64,000 nucleotides of DNA from positions 124,001 to 188,000 of the forward strand of contig NZ_JAATOV010000003.1 of assembly GCF_011806425.1 (NCBI RefSeq), in the 5' to 3' direction. The position numbers and the translations under genes were made by a program. This document shows, piece by piece, positions 52,152 to 60,660 of this stretch (position 1 is the first letter of the stretch; each line of letters starts with the position of its first letter). Source of the stretch: Thalassospira lucentensis. GTDB taxonomy: Bacteria > Pseudomonadota > Alphaproteobacteria > Rhodospirillales > Thalassospiraceae. The notes beneath the pieces were generated by a model. That model had not been told where the DNA came from. It saw nothing but the letters and a program-made list of their open reading frames with translations, and made no database searches.

Positions 52152-53267
52152 TCAGGCGCGCGGCAGGGTGATGCCAACCGTCGTTCCCTTGCCAACCGCA
52201 CTTTCAATGCTAAGCCGTCCACCAAGAAGCTCGACCAAAAGCTTTGCCAGCGGCAGGCCAAGTCCCGTACCGGGGCTTTCCTTAACACCCGATGGATGAA
52301 GCTGTGAAAACCGGGCCAGCGCGCGCGGAATATCGTTGGGCGCCATGCCGACACCGGTATCCGCGATCGAAATGGTGATGTCGGTTTCTGTTTGTGTCAG
52401 GCCGATGGTGATGGTGCCGCCGTCGGGGGTGAATTTCGCCGCGTTGCTAAGGATGTTGATCAAGATTTGCTTGGTCTTGAGCGTATCACAGCGCATTGGG
52501 AAGGTTGTTTCGGCGATCTCGAAATTCAGGCTGTGCTGATGGCGGGAAATGTCATCATTGGTCAGTTTGACGGCCTCTTTGATCACGGCAATCAGATCCG
52601 CTTCTTCAAGGTTCACCGTCATCGACCCAGCCGATAGCTTCGACACATCCAGAACATTATTGACCAGTTCCAGCAGGTGTTTACCCGCCTCAAACACGTC
52701 ACGGCCGCAATCGCGATAGCCATCTGAAAGATCGCCAAGCACGCCTTCTGCAATCAGTTCGGAGTTGCCGATAATTGCATTTAGCGGTGTGCGCAATTCA
52801 TGGCCCATATTGGCAATAAACTCTGCCTTTGATGCGTTGGCATCCGACAGGTTGCGATTTTGCACCATCAGGCTGCGCTCGGCCTGCTTTTGACGATCGT
52901 TTTCCAAAAGCGTGAGCAACACTGCCGTGCAGGTTTCGTTGTTCTGGGAATATTCAAGCGGCGCAATCGAAAGATCGCAGACGTGGCTTTCATCATTTGC
53001 ATTGACCAGCACGATATCGCCACGCCAAGATCGACCAGATGAAAACACATCTTGAATGTCAGCTAATAGACCCTTGGAAAGAAAGCCGGCTGTAGTGCCA
53101 AGCATGCGGTCCTTGGATACACCGATCATGCGTGCGATGGCATCGTTGCATTGCAATACTTTGCCCGTGCGGTCGCAAATCACGGCGGCATAGGGAAGGG
53201 CGTTTAAAACGACCTGATCGGCCAATGGCGCACCAGATTGCGCACCAATAGGTGTGTCGTTGGTCAT
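52152..53267 (-). CDS. PAS-domain sensor histidine kinase
   Basis: About 371 residues, no membrane segments, so probably cytoplasmic. A PAS domain covers roughly residues 17-120 (ALPYAAVICDRTGKVLQCNDAIARMIG). A phospho-acceptor helix follows with FIANMGHELRTPLNAIIGNSELI, and the ATPase domain has a late NILSNAAKFTPDGG, ADTGVGMAPNDI and GTGLGLPLAKLLVE. Starts at 53297, 53285 and 53267 are possible; I use 53267 (MTNDT). No response regulator is adjacent, so it is an orphan kinase. It lies between the copper cluster and dadA. Confidence 0.85.
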   Translation of the reverse strand: MTNDTPIGAQSGAPLADQVVLNALPYAAVICDRTGKVLQCNDAIARMIGVSKDRMLGTTAGFLSKGLLADIQDVFSSGRSWRGDIVLVNANDESHVCDLSIAPLEYSQNNETCTAVLLTLLENDRQKQAERSLMVQNRNLSDANASKAEFIANMGHELRTPLNAIIGNSELIAEGVLGDLSDGYRDCGRDVFEAGKHLLELVNNVLDVSKLSAGSMTVNLEEADLIAVIKEAVKLTNDDISRHQHSLNFEIAETTFPMRCDTLKTKQILINILSNAAKFTPDGGTITIGLTQTETDITISIADTGVGMAPNDIPRALARFSQLHPSGVKESPGTGLGLPLAKLLVELLGGRLSIESAVGKGTTVGITLPRA

Positions 53268-53303
53268 ATCTGTCCCAGATCCCATTTTGAATAGCAAAGC
53301 CCG

Positions 53304-54554
53304 TTAAAAACGTTCGCTACCTAATCCTGTTAGCGGGATGTCAGGGTGTTTGTTGCTGATCAGGTCGGCAATTGCCTTGCCTGAGCCACAACTCATTGTC
53401 CAGCCCAACGTCCCATGACCGGTGTTAAGGAATAGATTAGCATATTTTGTGCGGCTAATAATAGGGGCAGAATCAGGCGTAACCGGGCGAAGACCCGACC
53501 AAAACGTGATGTTCGACCGATCACCCGAATTTGGAAATAATTCAAATGCCTTATCGACGATCATTTGTTGGCGCCGTTCGGACATCCGCAACGAGTATCC
53601 ATCCAATTCGGCGGTTCCTGCGACACGAAGCCGATCACCAAGCCGGGCATAAACCATCTTAACGCTGTCATCTATCAACGCGGTTGTCGGCGCGCCGTTA
53701 TATCCGGTTGTATTAATGCTAAGCGAATAGCCCTTGCAGGGATATATCGGAAGATGAATGCCAAGCGGCTTTGTTAAAAGCGGGCTGTAACTGCCCATGC
53801 AGACAACAAACGCATCCCCATTGATGGTGCCCGCATCGGTTTGAACCGATGTTACGCGCCCCTGATCATATTTGAGGCCCATAATCTTGGTGTCGAATTT
53901 AAACGTTGCGCCGCGTTCGATGCATTTTTGCGCCAAGCTTTGCGTGAATTTATGGGCATCGCCGCTTTCATCATCGGGGGTAAAGCTGCCGCCCAAGATT
54001 TTGGCGTTGCTTTGGCGAAGGGCAGGTTCAATGTCATAACATTCATCGGCACTGACCATGCGCCGGTTTAGGCCAAATTCCTGCATTTGTGCGGTTGCCG
54101 CGGCAACAGAAGCCATTTCACGTTCATCGCGGCAAATATGAAGAATACCTTCTTGGCGGTGGTCATAGGTAAGGCCAAGGTCATTGCGTAATTGCCGCAG
54201 GCAATCGCGGCTATAGACTGCAACGCGCAACGATTTTTCAAGGTTTTCGGCCGCGCGCGCAGAAGTGCAATTGCGCAAAAACCGAAGGCCCCAGTCAAAA
54301 AGTTGCGGGTCAAAGCGCATACGAAACAAAAGCGGGGCTTCTTCGCGGCCCAGCCATTTCAGGATCTGTTTTGGGGTATTGGCATTGGCCCAGGGTGTTG
54401 CATGGCAGGCGGAAATTTGCCCACCATTGGCAAAGCTGGTTTCTTGTGCGCTGGCATGTTGGCGGTCAATCACTGTCACCTGATGGCCATTTTCCAAAAG
54501 ATACCAAGCCGCCGTCGTCCCAATGACGCCAGCGCCCAAAACGACAACATGCAT
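53304..54554 (-). CDS. dadA: D-amino acid dehydrogenase
   Basis: A 416-residue flavoprotein with FAD site VVVLGAGVIGTTAAWYLLENGHQVTVIDRQ, then ETSFANGGQISACHATPWANANTP typical of DadA, ILGGSFTPDDESGDAHKFTQ, and the end FWSGLRPVTPDSAPIISR with NTGHGTLGWTMSCGSGKAIADL. DadA oxidises D-alanine and other D-amino acids to 2-oxo acids, feeding electrons to quinones. It is monocistronic here without the racemase dadX. Together with the DauA-like enzyme at 7.5 kb it gives the window two D-amino-acid oxidising routes. Confidence 0.9.
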   Translation of the reverse strand: MHVVVLGAGVIGTTAAWYLLENGHQVTVIDRQHASAQETSFANGGQISACHATPWANANTPKQILKWLGREEAPLLFRMRFDPQLFDWGLRFLRNCTSARAAENLEKSLRVAVYSRDCLRQLRNDLGLTYDHRQEGILHICRDEREMASVAAATAQMQEFGLNRRMVSADECYDIEPALRQSNAKILGGSFTPDDESGDAHKFTQSLAQKCIERGATFKFDTKIMGLKYDQGRVTSVQTDAGTINGDAFVVCMGSYSPLLTKPLGIHLPIYPCKGYSLSINTTGYNGAPTTALIDDSVKMVYARLGDRLRVAGTAELDGYSLRMSERRQQMIVDKAFELFPNSGDRSNITFWSGLRPVTPDSAPIISRTKYANLFLNTGHGTLGWTMSCGSGKAIADLISNKHPDIPLTGLGSERF

Positions 54555-54791
54555 GTCGGAAAAGCCCCGTGTGAAGTGTCTCTTTTGCGCATCCGTCAGA
54601 TCGTAAAGCCTATGCGACGGTGCGTAATTTCTTTAACTATCTGACTCGCAAAATCATTTGCAATATACTGATGCATAAAACAAATGGCTACCGATGTCTG
54701 TCCGTGCGGTGCAGTGTATGATCAGATCAAAGGACCAAACGGCCAAGCAATAAAGGCCGCGATTATTGGCAGGGAATGGTGACGGTGCAAA

Positions 54792-56249
54792 ATGTTTGAA
54801 ATCCTGACAACCGACCAGATGTATGAAGCTGACCGTCGTACAATTGATGGCGGTGTTTCGGGCGAAACCCTGATGGATACAGCCGGGCGGATGGTGTTTG
54901 ACGAAATTGTCCGCCATTGGTCGCCGCGCTCCGTTTCGGTCCTGTGTGGTCCGGGCAATAATGGCGGCGATGGTTTTGTCATTGCGCGCTTGTTGCGTGA
55001 CGAAGGCTGGTCCGTGCGCCTTGGACTGCTGGGCGATACTGAAAACCTTACCGGTGATGCATTGCTTCATGCCAAACGGTGGGATGGGGCAACCGAACGG
55101 TTATCGCCCGCCTTGGTCGTTGGGGCGGATCTGATTGTTGATTGCATTTTCGGCGCCGGGTTGGCGCGCGATATCACCGGCGAAGTCGCTGATCTGATTG
55201 CGGCAACAAACCAAAGCATGGCGGCGGTGGTGTCGGTGGATGTGCCAAGTGGCATCGATGGAAATACCGGTGCGGTTATGGGGTGTGCCATCAAGGCTGA
55301 CCTGACGGTGACGTTTTGCCGGGCCAAGCCTGGGCACTATCTATTGCCGGGCCGCCAACATTGTGGGGAGCTTGCTGTGCGCGATATAGGCATTCCCGAT
55401 CAGGTGGTTGCAGAACTGCGTCCAAACTGTTGGCGCAATGATCCGGCCCTTTGGCGTGCTGGCATCTGCTGGCCGGGGCTTGATGGGCATAAATATCACC
55501 GTGGGCATTTATTGGCCTTTGGCGGTGGCGCCATGTCCGGGGCGACGCGCCTTGTTGCCCGTGCTGCGCGGCGATCAGGTGTCGGGTTGCTGACCATCGT
55601 ATCCGAACCATCTGCGATGCCGGTCTATGCGGCGGACGCACCAGGGAATATGACCGCATCGATTGGCGGGCTAGACGGCCTTTTAAATGATTGTCGACAT
55701 AATGCCTTTGTCGTTGGGCCAGGCTATGGGGTTGGTGATGACACGCGCGGTCTGGTGTTGCAGCTTTTGCATCTTTGCCGGGCGACTGTGTTGGATGCCG
55801 ATGCGCTGACCAGCTTTGCCGACGATCCGTCCACCTTGTGCTTTGCGATCAAAGGGCCGACCGTTTTAACCCCGCATGAAGGTGAATTTTCTCGACTGTT
55901 TCCTGATATTTCTGGCGATAAATTGGCGCGTGCCCGGGCGGCCGCCAAACGAAGCGGTGCGACGGTCCTGATCAAAGGGGCCGATACGGTTATCGCTGCA
56001 CCTGATGGTCGCGCCGCGATCAGCTCAGTCGATGCGCCTTGGTTGGCAACGGCGGGATCGGGCGATGTTTTGGCCGGGATCATTGCCGGGTTGATGGCCC
56101 AAGGGATGGAAATGTTCGATGCGGCCTGCATGGGGGCATGGCTGCATGGGCGGGCCGGAAGCGATATCGGCCCCGGCTTGATTGCCGAAGATATCCCGGA
56201 TCATTTGCCTACGGTTTTGCGCGAATTGTGGTTGGCGTCGCGGAAATAA
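54792..56249 (+). CDS. nnr: Bifunctional NAD(P)H-hydrate epimerase / ADP-dependent dehydratase
   Basis: A 485-residue fusion. The N-terminal epimerase (YjeF_N) part, residues 1-210, has LTTDQMYEADR, GPGNNGGDGFVIARLLRD, IFGAGLARDITG and VDVPSGIDGNTG. The C-terminal ribokinase-like dehydratase part has GHLLAFGGGAMSGATRLVARAA, LTPHEGEFSRLF, TVLIKGADTVIAAPDG and TAGSGDVLAGIIAGLMAQG. It repairs damaged NAD(P)H: the epimerase interconverts R and S hydrates and the dehydratase restores the S form with ADP. Universal housekeeping repair, alone in its transcript here. Confidence 0.95.
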   Translation: MFEILTTDQMYEADRRTIDGGVSGETLMDTAGRMVFDEIVRHWSPRSVSVLCGPGNNGGDGFVIARLLRDEGWSVRLGLLGDTENLTGDALLHAKRWDGATERLSPALVVGADLIVDCIFGAGLARDITGEVADLIAATNQSMAAVVSVDVPSGIDGNTGAVMGCAIKADLTVTFCRAKPGHYLLPGRQHCGELAVRDIGIPDQVVAELRPNCWRNDPALWRAGICWPGLDGHKYHRGHLLAFGGGAMSGATRLVARAARRSGVGLLTIVSEPSAMPVYAADAPGNMTASIGGLDGLLNDCRHNAFVVGPGYGVGDDTRGLVLQLLHLCRATVLDADALTSFADDPSTLCFAIKGPTVLTPHEGEFSRLFPDISGDKLARARAAAKRSGATVLIKGADTVIAAPDGRAAISSVDAPWLATAGSGDVLAGIIAGLMAQGMEMFDAACMGAWLHGRAGSDIGPGLIAEDIPDHLPTVLRELWLASRK

Positions 56250-56477
56250 GCGATCATCGCACAGGTGTTTTCTCGGCTGTGTCTTGACCTTTTGTCCCTC
56301 TTTTTAAGGGGCTTAGGGCAACCTTTGCTTTCGCGCGGTGGAGAAGGGCGCTTGTTCGCATGAAAGTTATCAGGACCAATTTGGCGTCAAAAAACGCAGC
56401 AAAGCCGTGTCGGGCAGGGCGATTTTGCCCATTTTCGCCGTGTGGTTGGGCTTTGGTATGCGTTTTGTAATGTAGTG

Positions 56478-56502
56478 AAATCCGCTGAAATGGCGGATTT
56501 TT
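56478..56502 (+). terminator. Intrinsic terminator-like hairpin
   Basis: AAATCCGC pairs with GCGGATTT around a seven-base loop, followed by two more T residues. Confidence 0.65.
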
Positions 56503-56555
56503 GCGCTTTTGGGTTATTTCGGCGTGCCAAGATGACAATTGTCGAAAGGCGACGC

Positions 56556-56584
56556 TTGCATGAGGTCATCGAAGTTTGTATTAA
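56556..56584 (+). promoter_or_regulatory. Promoter of tRNA-Leu
   Basis: TTGCAT (56556-56561), a 17-base spacer and TATTAA (56579-56584), about 45 bases before the mature tRNA 5' end. Confidence 0.65.
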
Positions 56585-56629
56585 GGCGCACTCATGCCGG
56601 TTTGTCCGGCGTGTTTGGTACGCTTGTGT

Positions 56630-56714
56630 GCGGGCGTGGCGGAATTGGTAGACGCGCCAGGTTTAGGTCCTGGTGAAGCAATTCGTGGGGGTTCGAGTCC
56701 CTTCGCCCGTACCA
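56630..56714 (+). tRNA. tRNA-Leu (anticodon UAG)
   Basis: An 85-nt class II tRNA. Acceptor GCGGGCG pairs with CGCCCGT at the 3' end, the anticodon arm CCAGG-TTTAGGT-CCTGG gives anticodon TAG, the variable arm is long as expected for Leu, the T loop is GGTTCGAGTCC, and CCA is encoded at 56712-56714. Confidence 0.97.
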
Positions 56715-56829
56715 CTTGCGCACCGGATATATTGGACCAGATTACATATTCGTTTAGTCATTTTGACTTTCTGACGTCCGGACTGCGTCGCGTAACGGAC
56801 ATTATTCGAACCAAGCAAAAGAGTTATCT

Positions 56830-58275
56830 ATGCAGGTTACTGAAACCAAAAACGAAGGCCTGGCGCGCGAGTTCAAAGTCGTGGTGCCAGCCGCACTCAT
56901 CGAAGAAAAAGTCGTCGCCAAACTTGACGAGATCAAAGACCAGGTTCGCCTTCCAGGCTTCCGTCCGGGCAAAATCCCGGCGAAACTCCTGCGCCAGCGC
57001 TATGGTCAGTCCGTCATGGGTGAAGTTCTTGAAGCCACTGTAAACGAAAACACTGGCAAAGTTCTCAACGACAATGACCTGCGCCCCGCCGTTCAGCCGA
57101 AAATCGAAGTTACCAAATTCGATGAAGGCGGTGATCTTGAGTTCGACATCGCTGTTGAAGTCATCCCGGCGATCGAAGCAATGGACTTCAAAAAGCTGAC
57201 GCTGACCCGCGAAGTTGTTGAACTTGACGATTCCAAAGTTACTGAAACGCTTGAGCGTATTGCTGCAGCACAGGGCACCACTGCTCCGTTGGCGCGCAAA
57301 CGCAAATCGAAAACTGGCGATGTTGTCGTAATTGACTTCCTCGGCAAAATCGATGGCGAAGCATTCGAAGGCGGCAAAGCCGAAGATTACGAACTCGAAC
57401 TGGGTTCTGGCTCGTTCATCGAAGGTTTCGAAGAGCAGCTGACCGGTGTTAACGCTGGCGACGAACTCGTCGTTAAAGTTAAATTCCCGGAAGCTTACGG
57501 TGCTGCTGAACTCGCAGGCAAAGATGCCGAGTTCGACGTAACCGTCAAAGAAATTAAAGAAAAGAAACCAGCTGAGCTTGATGACGAACTGGCCAAAAAA
57601 TTGGGTCAGGAAAGCTTCGAAGCGCTCAAAGACGCAATCCGTAAGGATTACGGTCGTGAGTACGAATCGGTTTCCCGTCAGAAAATGAAGCGTGAGCTTC
57701 TTGACGCGCTTGCTGAAAACCACAGCTTCGAATTGCCGACCTCGCTGGTTGACAACGAACTCGAAGGCATCATCGGCCAGATCAAACAGGCCCGTGAAGC
57801 TGGACAGGAAGACGACGAAACCAAAGGCAAGTCCGAAGAAGAGCTGACCGACGAGTTCCGCGAAATCGCAGAACGCCGCGTTCTTCTTGGTTTGCTTCTG
57901 GCAGAAGTTGGCCGCAAAAACGAAATCCAGGTTACTCAGGAAGACGTCAACAAGGTTCTTGTTGCCGAAGCTCAGAAGTACCCGGGTCAGGAACAGCAGG
58001 TTATTGAATTCTATAAAAATAACCCGCAGGCCTTGCAGGCGCTTCAGGGCCCTGTATATGAAGACAAGGTCGTTGATTTCATCGTTGAGCTTGCCAAGGT
58101 TGAAGACAAGACCGTCACCGTTGACGAACTTCTGAAACCTGAAGAGGAAGAAGAAGCTCCGAAAAAGAAAAAATCGGCTGCCAAAAAAGCACCGGCTAAA
58201 AAGGACGCAGAAAAAAAGGCTCCGGCCAAAAAAGCTGCTGCCAAGAAACCGGCTGCTAAAAAGAAAGCTGACTAA
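56830..58275 (+). CDS. tig: Trigger factor with Lys/Ala-rich C-terminal tail
   Basis: A 481-residue ribosome-bound chaperone and prolyl isomerase. The ribosome-binding signature GFRPGKIPAKLLRQRYG lies near residues 42-58. The FKBP-type domain spans about 155-245 (GDVVVIDFLGKIDGEAFEGG, FPEAYGAAELAGKDAEFDV). The helical chaperone arms follow to about 430. The last 45 or so residues are an acidic patch (EEEEE) followed by repeated AAKK/APAKK units like histone H1 or AlgP tails, which standard trigger factors lack. It starts the tig-clpP-clpX-lon proteostasis block. Confidence 0.97.
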   Translation: MQVTETKNEGLAREFKVVVPAALIEEKVVAKLDEIKDQVRLPGFRPGKIPAKLLRQRYGQSVMGEVLEATVNENTGKVLNDNDLRPAVQPKIEVTKFDEGGDLEFDIAVEVIPAIEAMDFKKLTLTREVVELDDSKVTETLERIAAAQGTTAPLARKRKSKTGDVVVIDFLGKIDGEAFEGGKAEDYELELGSGSFIEGFEEQLTGVNAGDELVVKVKFPEAYGAAELAGKDAEFDVTVKEIKEKKPAELDDELAKKLGQESFEALKDAIRKDYGREYESVSRQKMKRELLDALAENHSFELPTSLVDNELEGIIGQIKQAREAGQEDDETKGKSEEELTDEFREIAERRVLLGLLLAEVGRKNEIQVTQEDVNKVLVAEAQKYPGQEQQVIEFYKNNPQALQALQGPVYEDKVVDFIVELAKVEDKTVTVDELLKPEEEEEAPKKKKSAAKKAPAKKDAEKKAPAKKAAAKKPAAKKKAD

Positions 58276-58333
58276 TCGGAAGTGAATACATCCTACCGGA
58301 ACCGGTTTGGATCATGCAGGGAGATTGCAGTTG

Positions 58334-58963
58334 ATGATTAAAGAACAGATGAACTCGCTTGTGCCGATGGTGGTTGAACAGACCAGCCGTGGCGAACGGG
58401 CTTATGACATCTTTTCGCGTTTGCTCAAGGAGCGGATCGTCTTCATCAACGGTCAGGTTCATGACGGCATGTCGTCATTGATCTGCGCGCAACTCCTGCA
58501 TCTCGAATCGGAAAATCCCGATAAGGATATTTCGCTCTATATCAATTCTCCGGGCGGTGTTGTGACCTCTGGTCTCGCCATCTATGATACCATGCAGTAC
58601 ATCCGTTGCGATGTCTCTACGGTGTGCATGGGGCAGGCGGCTTCTATGGGGTCTCTTCTGTTGATGGCCGGTGCAAAAGGTAAGCGTTACTGCCTGCCGA
58701 ATGCCCGCGTCATGATCCACCAGCCGTCTGGCGGCTTCCAGGGGCAGGCATCGGACATCGAAATCCATGCCCGCGAAATCCTGGCACTGCGTCAGCGTCT
58801 TAACGAGATCTACGTCGAACATACCGGCCGTGATCTTAAGACGATCGAAGATGCGATGGAGCGCGACAACTTCCTTACCCCGGATCAGGCAAAAGAATTT
58901 GGCCTGATTGACGAGGTGGTGACGTCGCGTCCGAAGACCGAAAGCGACGAAAAGAAAGACTGA
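58334..58963 (+). CDS. clpP: ATP-dependent Clp protease proteolytic subunit
   Basis: 209 residues from the ATG at 58334, behind CAGGGAGA; a TTG at 58307 would lengthen it slightly. The N-terminal [27 protein letters not shown] is near universal. The catalytic Ser is in [15 protein letters not shown], the His in [11 protein letters not shown], and the Asp in the [15 protein letters not shown] region. It forms the 14-mer peptidase barrel that works with ClpX, encoded 300 bp downstream. A terminator after clpP means clpX has its own promoter. Confidence 0.97.
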   Translation: MIKEQMNSLVPMVVEQTSRGERAYDIFSRLLKERIVFINGQVHDGMSSLICAQLLHLESENPDKDISLYINSPGGVVTSGLAIYDTMQYIRCDVSTVCMGQAASMGSLLLMAGAKGKRYCLPNARVMIHQPSGGFQGQASDIEIHAREILALRQRLNEIYVEHTGRDLKTIEDAMERDNFLTPDQAKEFGLIDEVVTSRPKTESDEKKD

Positions 58964-58983
58964 TCGTCTGATGATGGTCGGTG

Positions 58984-59018
58984 AAAACGCCCCGGTCGTT
59001 GGCCGGGGCGTTTTTTTA
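58984..59018 (+). terminator. Intrinsic terminator after clpP
   Basis: AAAACGCCCCGG pairs with CCGGGGCGTTTT, followed by more T residues. Confidence 0.92.
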
Positions 59019-59263
59019 TGACTTGCTTCATGGCACTTTTAAGTCATAGACAAGAGGGTGCTTGGCTTTTTGGCCGCTGATCGGAACTTGTCTTTTGCCC
59101 AAACGTTTGGGTGATAAGGTAAGGGGGTTTCGCAACTGGAATTGCGGTCCCATATAAATCAAATAGCCAAATGGCCGAAAAGCGCAGATTAAACGTTGAG
59201 ATCGGTATCGTTTACCGGCTAACATGGCGATAAAAGATAACGTCAAACGTAATTGGGGTTTGT
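59019..59263. other. clpP-clpX intergenic region
   Basis: About 245 bases with no gene. TCCCATATAAAT at about 59149-59160 resembles a heat-shock or housekeeping -10 region, but I could not place a matching -35, so no promoter is claimed. Confidence 0.35.
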
Positions 59264-60529
59264 ATGAGCAAATCGAATAGCGGGGACTCCAAGAACACTC
59301 TGTACTGTTCTTTCTGTGGAAAGAGCCAGCACGAGGTTCGCAAGCTCATCGCCGGTCCAACCGTGTTCATCTGTGATGAATGCGTAGAGCTTTGCATGGA
59401 CATCATCCGCGAAGAGCACAAAACTCATCTTGTCAAATCGGCTGACGGGGTGCCTTCTCCGCAAGAGATTTGCAAGGTCCTTGATGATTATGTCATCGGT
59501 CAGGGCCATGCGAAGAAAGTTCTCTCTGTAGCGGTTCACAACCATTACAAGCGTCTGCATCACGCCAGTAAGAACGAAGATATCGAACTGGCGAAATCAA
59601 ACATTATGCTGGTTGGTCCGACCGGTTGCGGTAAAACGCTTCTGGCCCAGACCCTTGCCCGCATTCTTGATGTTCCCTTCACCATGGCAGATGCCACGAC
59701 ACTGACCGAAGCCGGTTACGTCGGTGAAGATGTCGAGAACATCATTTTGAAATTGCTGCAGTCTGCTGACTACAACGTCGAACGCGCCCAGCGCGGCATC
59801 GTCTATATTGACGAAGTCGACAAAATCTCGCGTAAGTCGGACAATCCGTCGATCACGCGCGATGTTTCGGGTGAAGGCGTTCAGCAAGCATTGCTTAAGA
59901 TCATGGAAGGTACTGTTGCCTCTGTGCCGCCCCAGGGTGGTCGCAAGCATCCGCAACAGGAATTCCTGCAGGTCGACACGACCAACATCCTGTTCATCGT
60001 TGGCGGCGCGTTTGCCGGCCTCGATAAGGTGATCTCGCAGCGTGGCAAAGGCAGCGCAATCGGCTTTGGTGCCGATGTTCGCAGCCCGGAAGAACGCCGT
60101 ACTGGCGATGTCTTGCGCGAAGTTGAACCAGAAGATCTGTTGAAATTCGGTCTTATTCCAGAATTCATTGGTCGTCTGCCGGTTCTGGCAACGCTCGAAG
60201 ACCTTGACGACGACGCGCTGGTTCAGATTTTGACCCAGCCGAAAAACGCACTGATCAAGCAGTACGAACGTCTGTTCGACATGGAAGACGTCAAACTGAC
60301 CTTCCAGACGGATGCGCTTAAAGCAATCGCTGCTAAGGCGATTGAGCGTAAGACGGGTGCACGTGGTTTGCGCTCGATCATGGAAGGCATCCTGCTTGAC
60401 ACCATGTTCGACCTGCCGACCCTTGAAAGTGTCGAGGAAATCGTCATCAACGCCGATGTTGTCCAAGGAAAAGCGAAACCCTTGCTGATCCATGCGGAAC
60501 GTCGCGAAGGTGTCGAGAACTCTGCCTGA
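59264..60529 (+). CDS. clpX: ATP-dependent Clp protease ATP-binding subunit ClpX
   Basis: A 421-residue AAA+ unfoldase. The N-terminal zinc finger is [11 protein letters not shown] with CDECVELC about 20 residues later. Walker A is [17 protein letters not shown], the pore loop GYVGEDVEN, Walker [14 protein letters not shown], then the IGF-type loop region ([16 protein letters not shown]) and sensor-2 [11 protein letters not shown]. It unfolds tagged substrates and feeds them to ClpP. Length and order match other alphaproteobacteria. Confidence 0.98.
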   Translation: MSKSNSGDSKNTLYCSFCGKSQHEVRKLIAGPTVFICDECVELCMDIIREEHKTHLVKSADGVPSPQEICKVLDDYVIGQGHAKKVLSVAVHNHYKRLHHASKNEDIELAKSNIMLVGPTGCGKTLLAQTLARILDVPFTMADATTLTEAGYVGEDVENIILKLLQSADYNVERAQRGIVYIDEVDKISRKSDNPSITRDVSGEGVQQALLKIMEGTVASVPPQGGRKHPQQEFLQVDTTNILFIVGGAFAGLDKVISQRGKGSAIGFGADVRSPEERRTGDVLREVEPEDLLKFGLIPEFIGRLPVLATLEDLDDDALVQILTQPKNALIKQYERLFDMEDVKLTFQTDALKAIAAKAIERKTGARGLRSIMEGILLDTMFDLPTLESVEEIVINADVVQGKAKPLLIHAERREGVENSA

Positions 60530-60536
60530 TATTCAT

Positions 60537-60573
60537 TTCCCGCACCGGCATGCTATTGCGGTGCGGGAATTTC
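60537..60573 (+). terminator. Hairpin after clpX
   Basis: TTCCCGCACCG pairs with CGGTGCGGGAA across an 11-base loop, followed by only three T residues, so termination may be partial and lon could be partly read from clpX. Confidence 0.6.
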
Positions 60574-60660
60574 AGATTATCTTCTGAATGTTCGCGTTGC
60601 TGTCGGGGCCTAAGGTAGGACCGCAGGAACGTTTTGGCTCAGATTAGGGAATAGAACATA

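Larger units (their letters stand above)
56250..56629. other. nnr to tRNA-Leu intergenic region
   Basis: About 380 bases without a supported gene. It contains a hairpin with T residues at 56478-56502 and a near-consensus promoter at 56556-56584 serving the tRNA. Confidence 0.6.

Noticed and set aside
59130..59165. Heat-shock promoter before clpX
   Set aside because: A -10-like TCCCATATAAAT is present, but no matching -35 at the right spacing was found.
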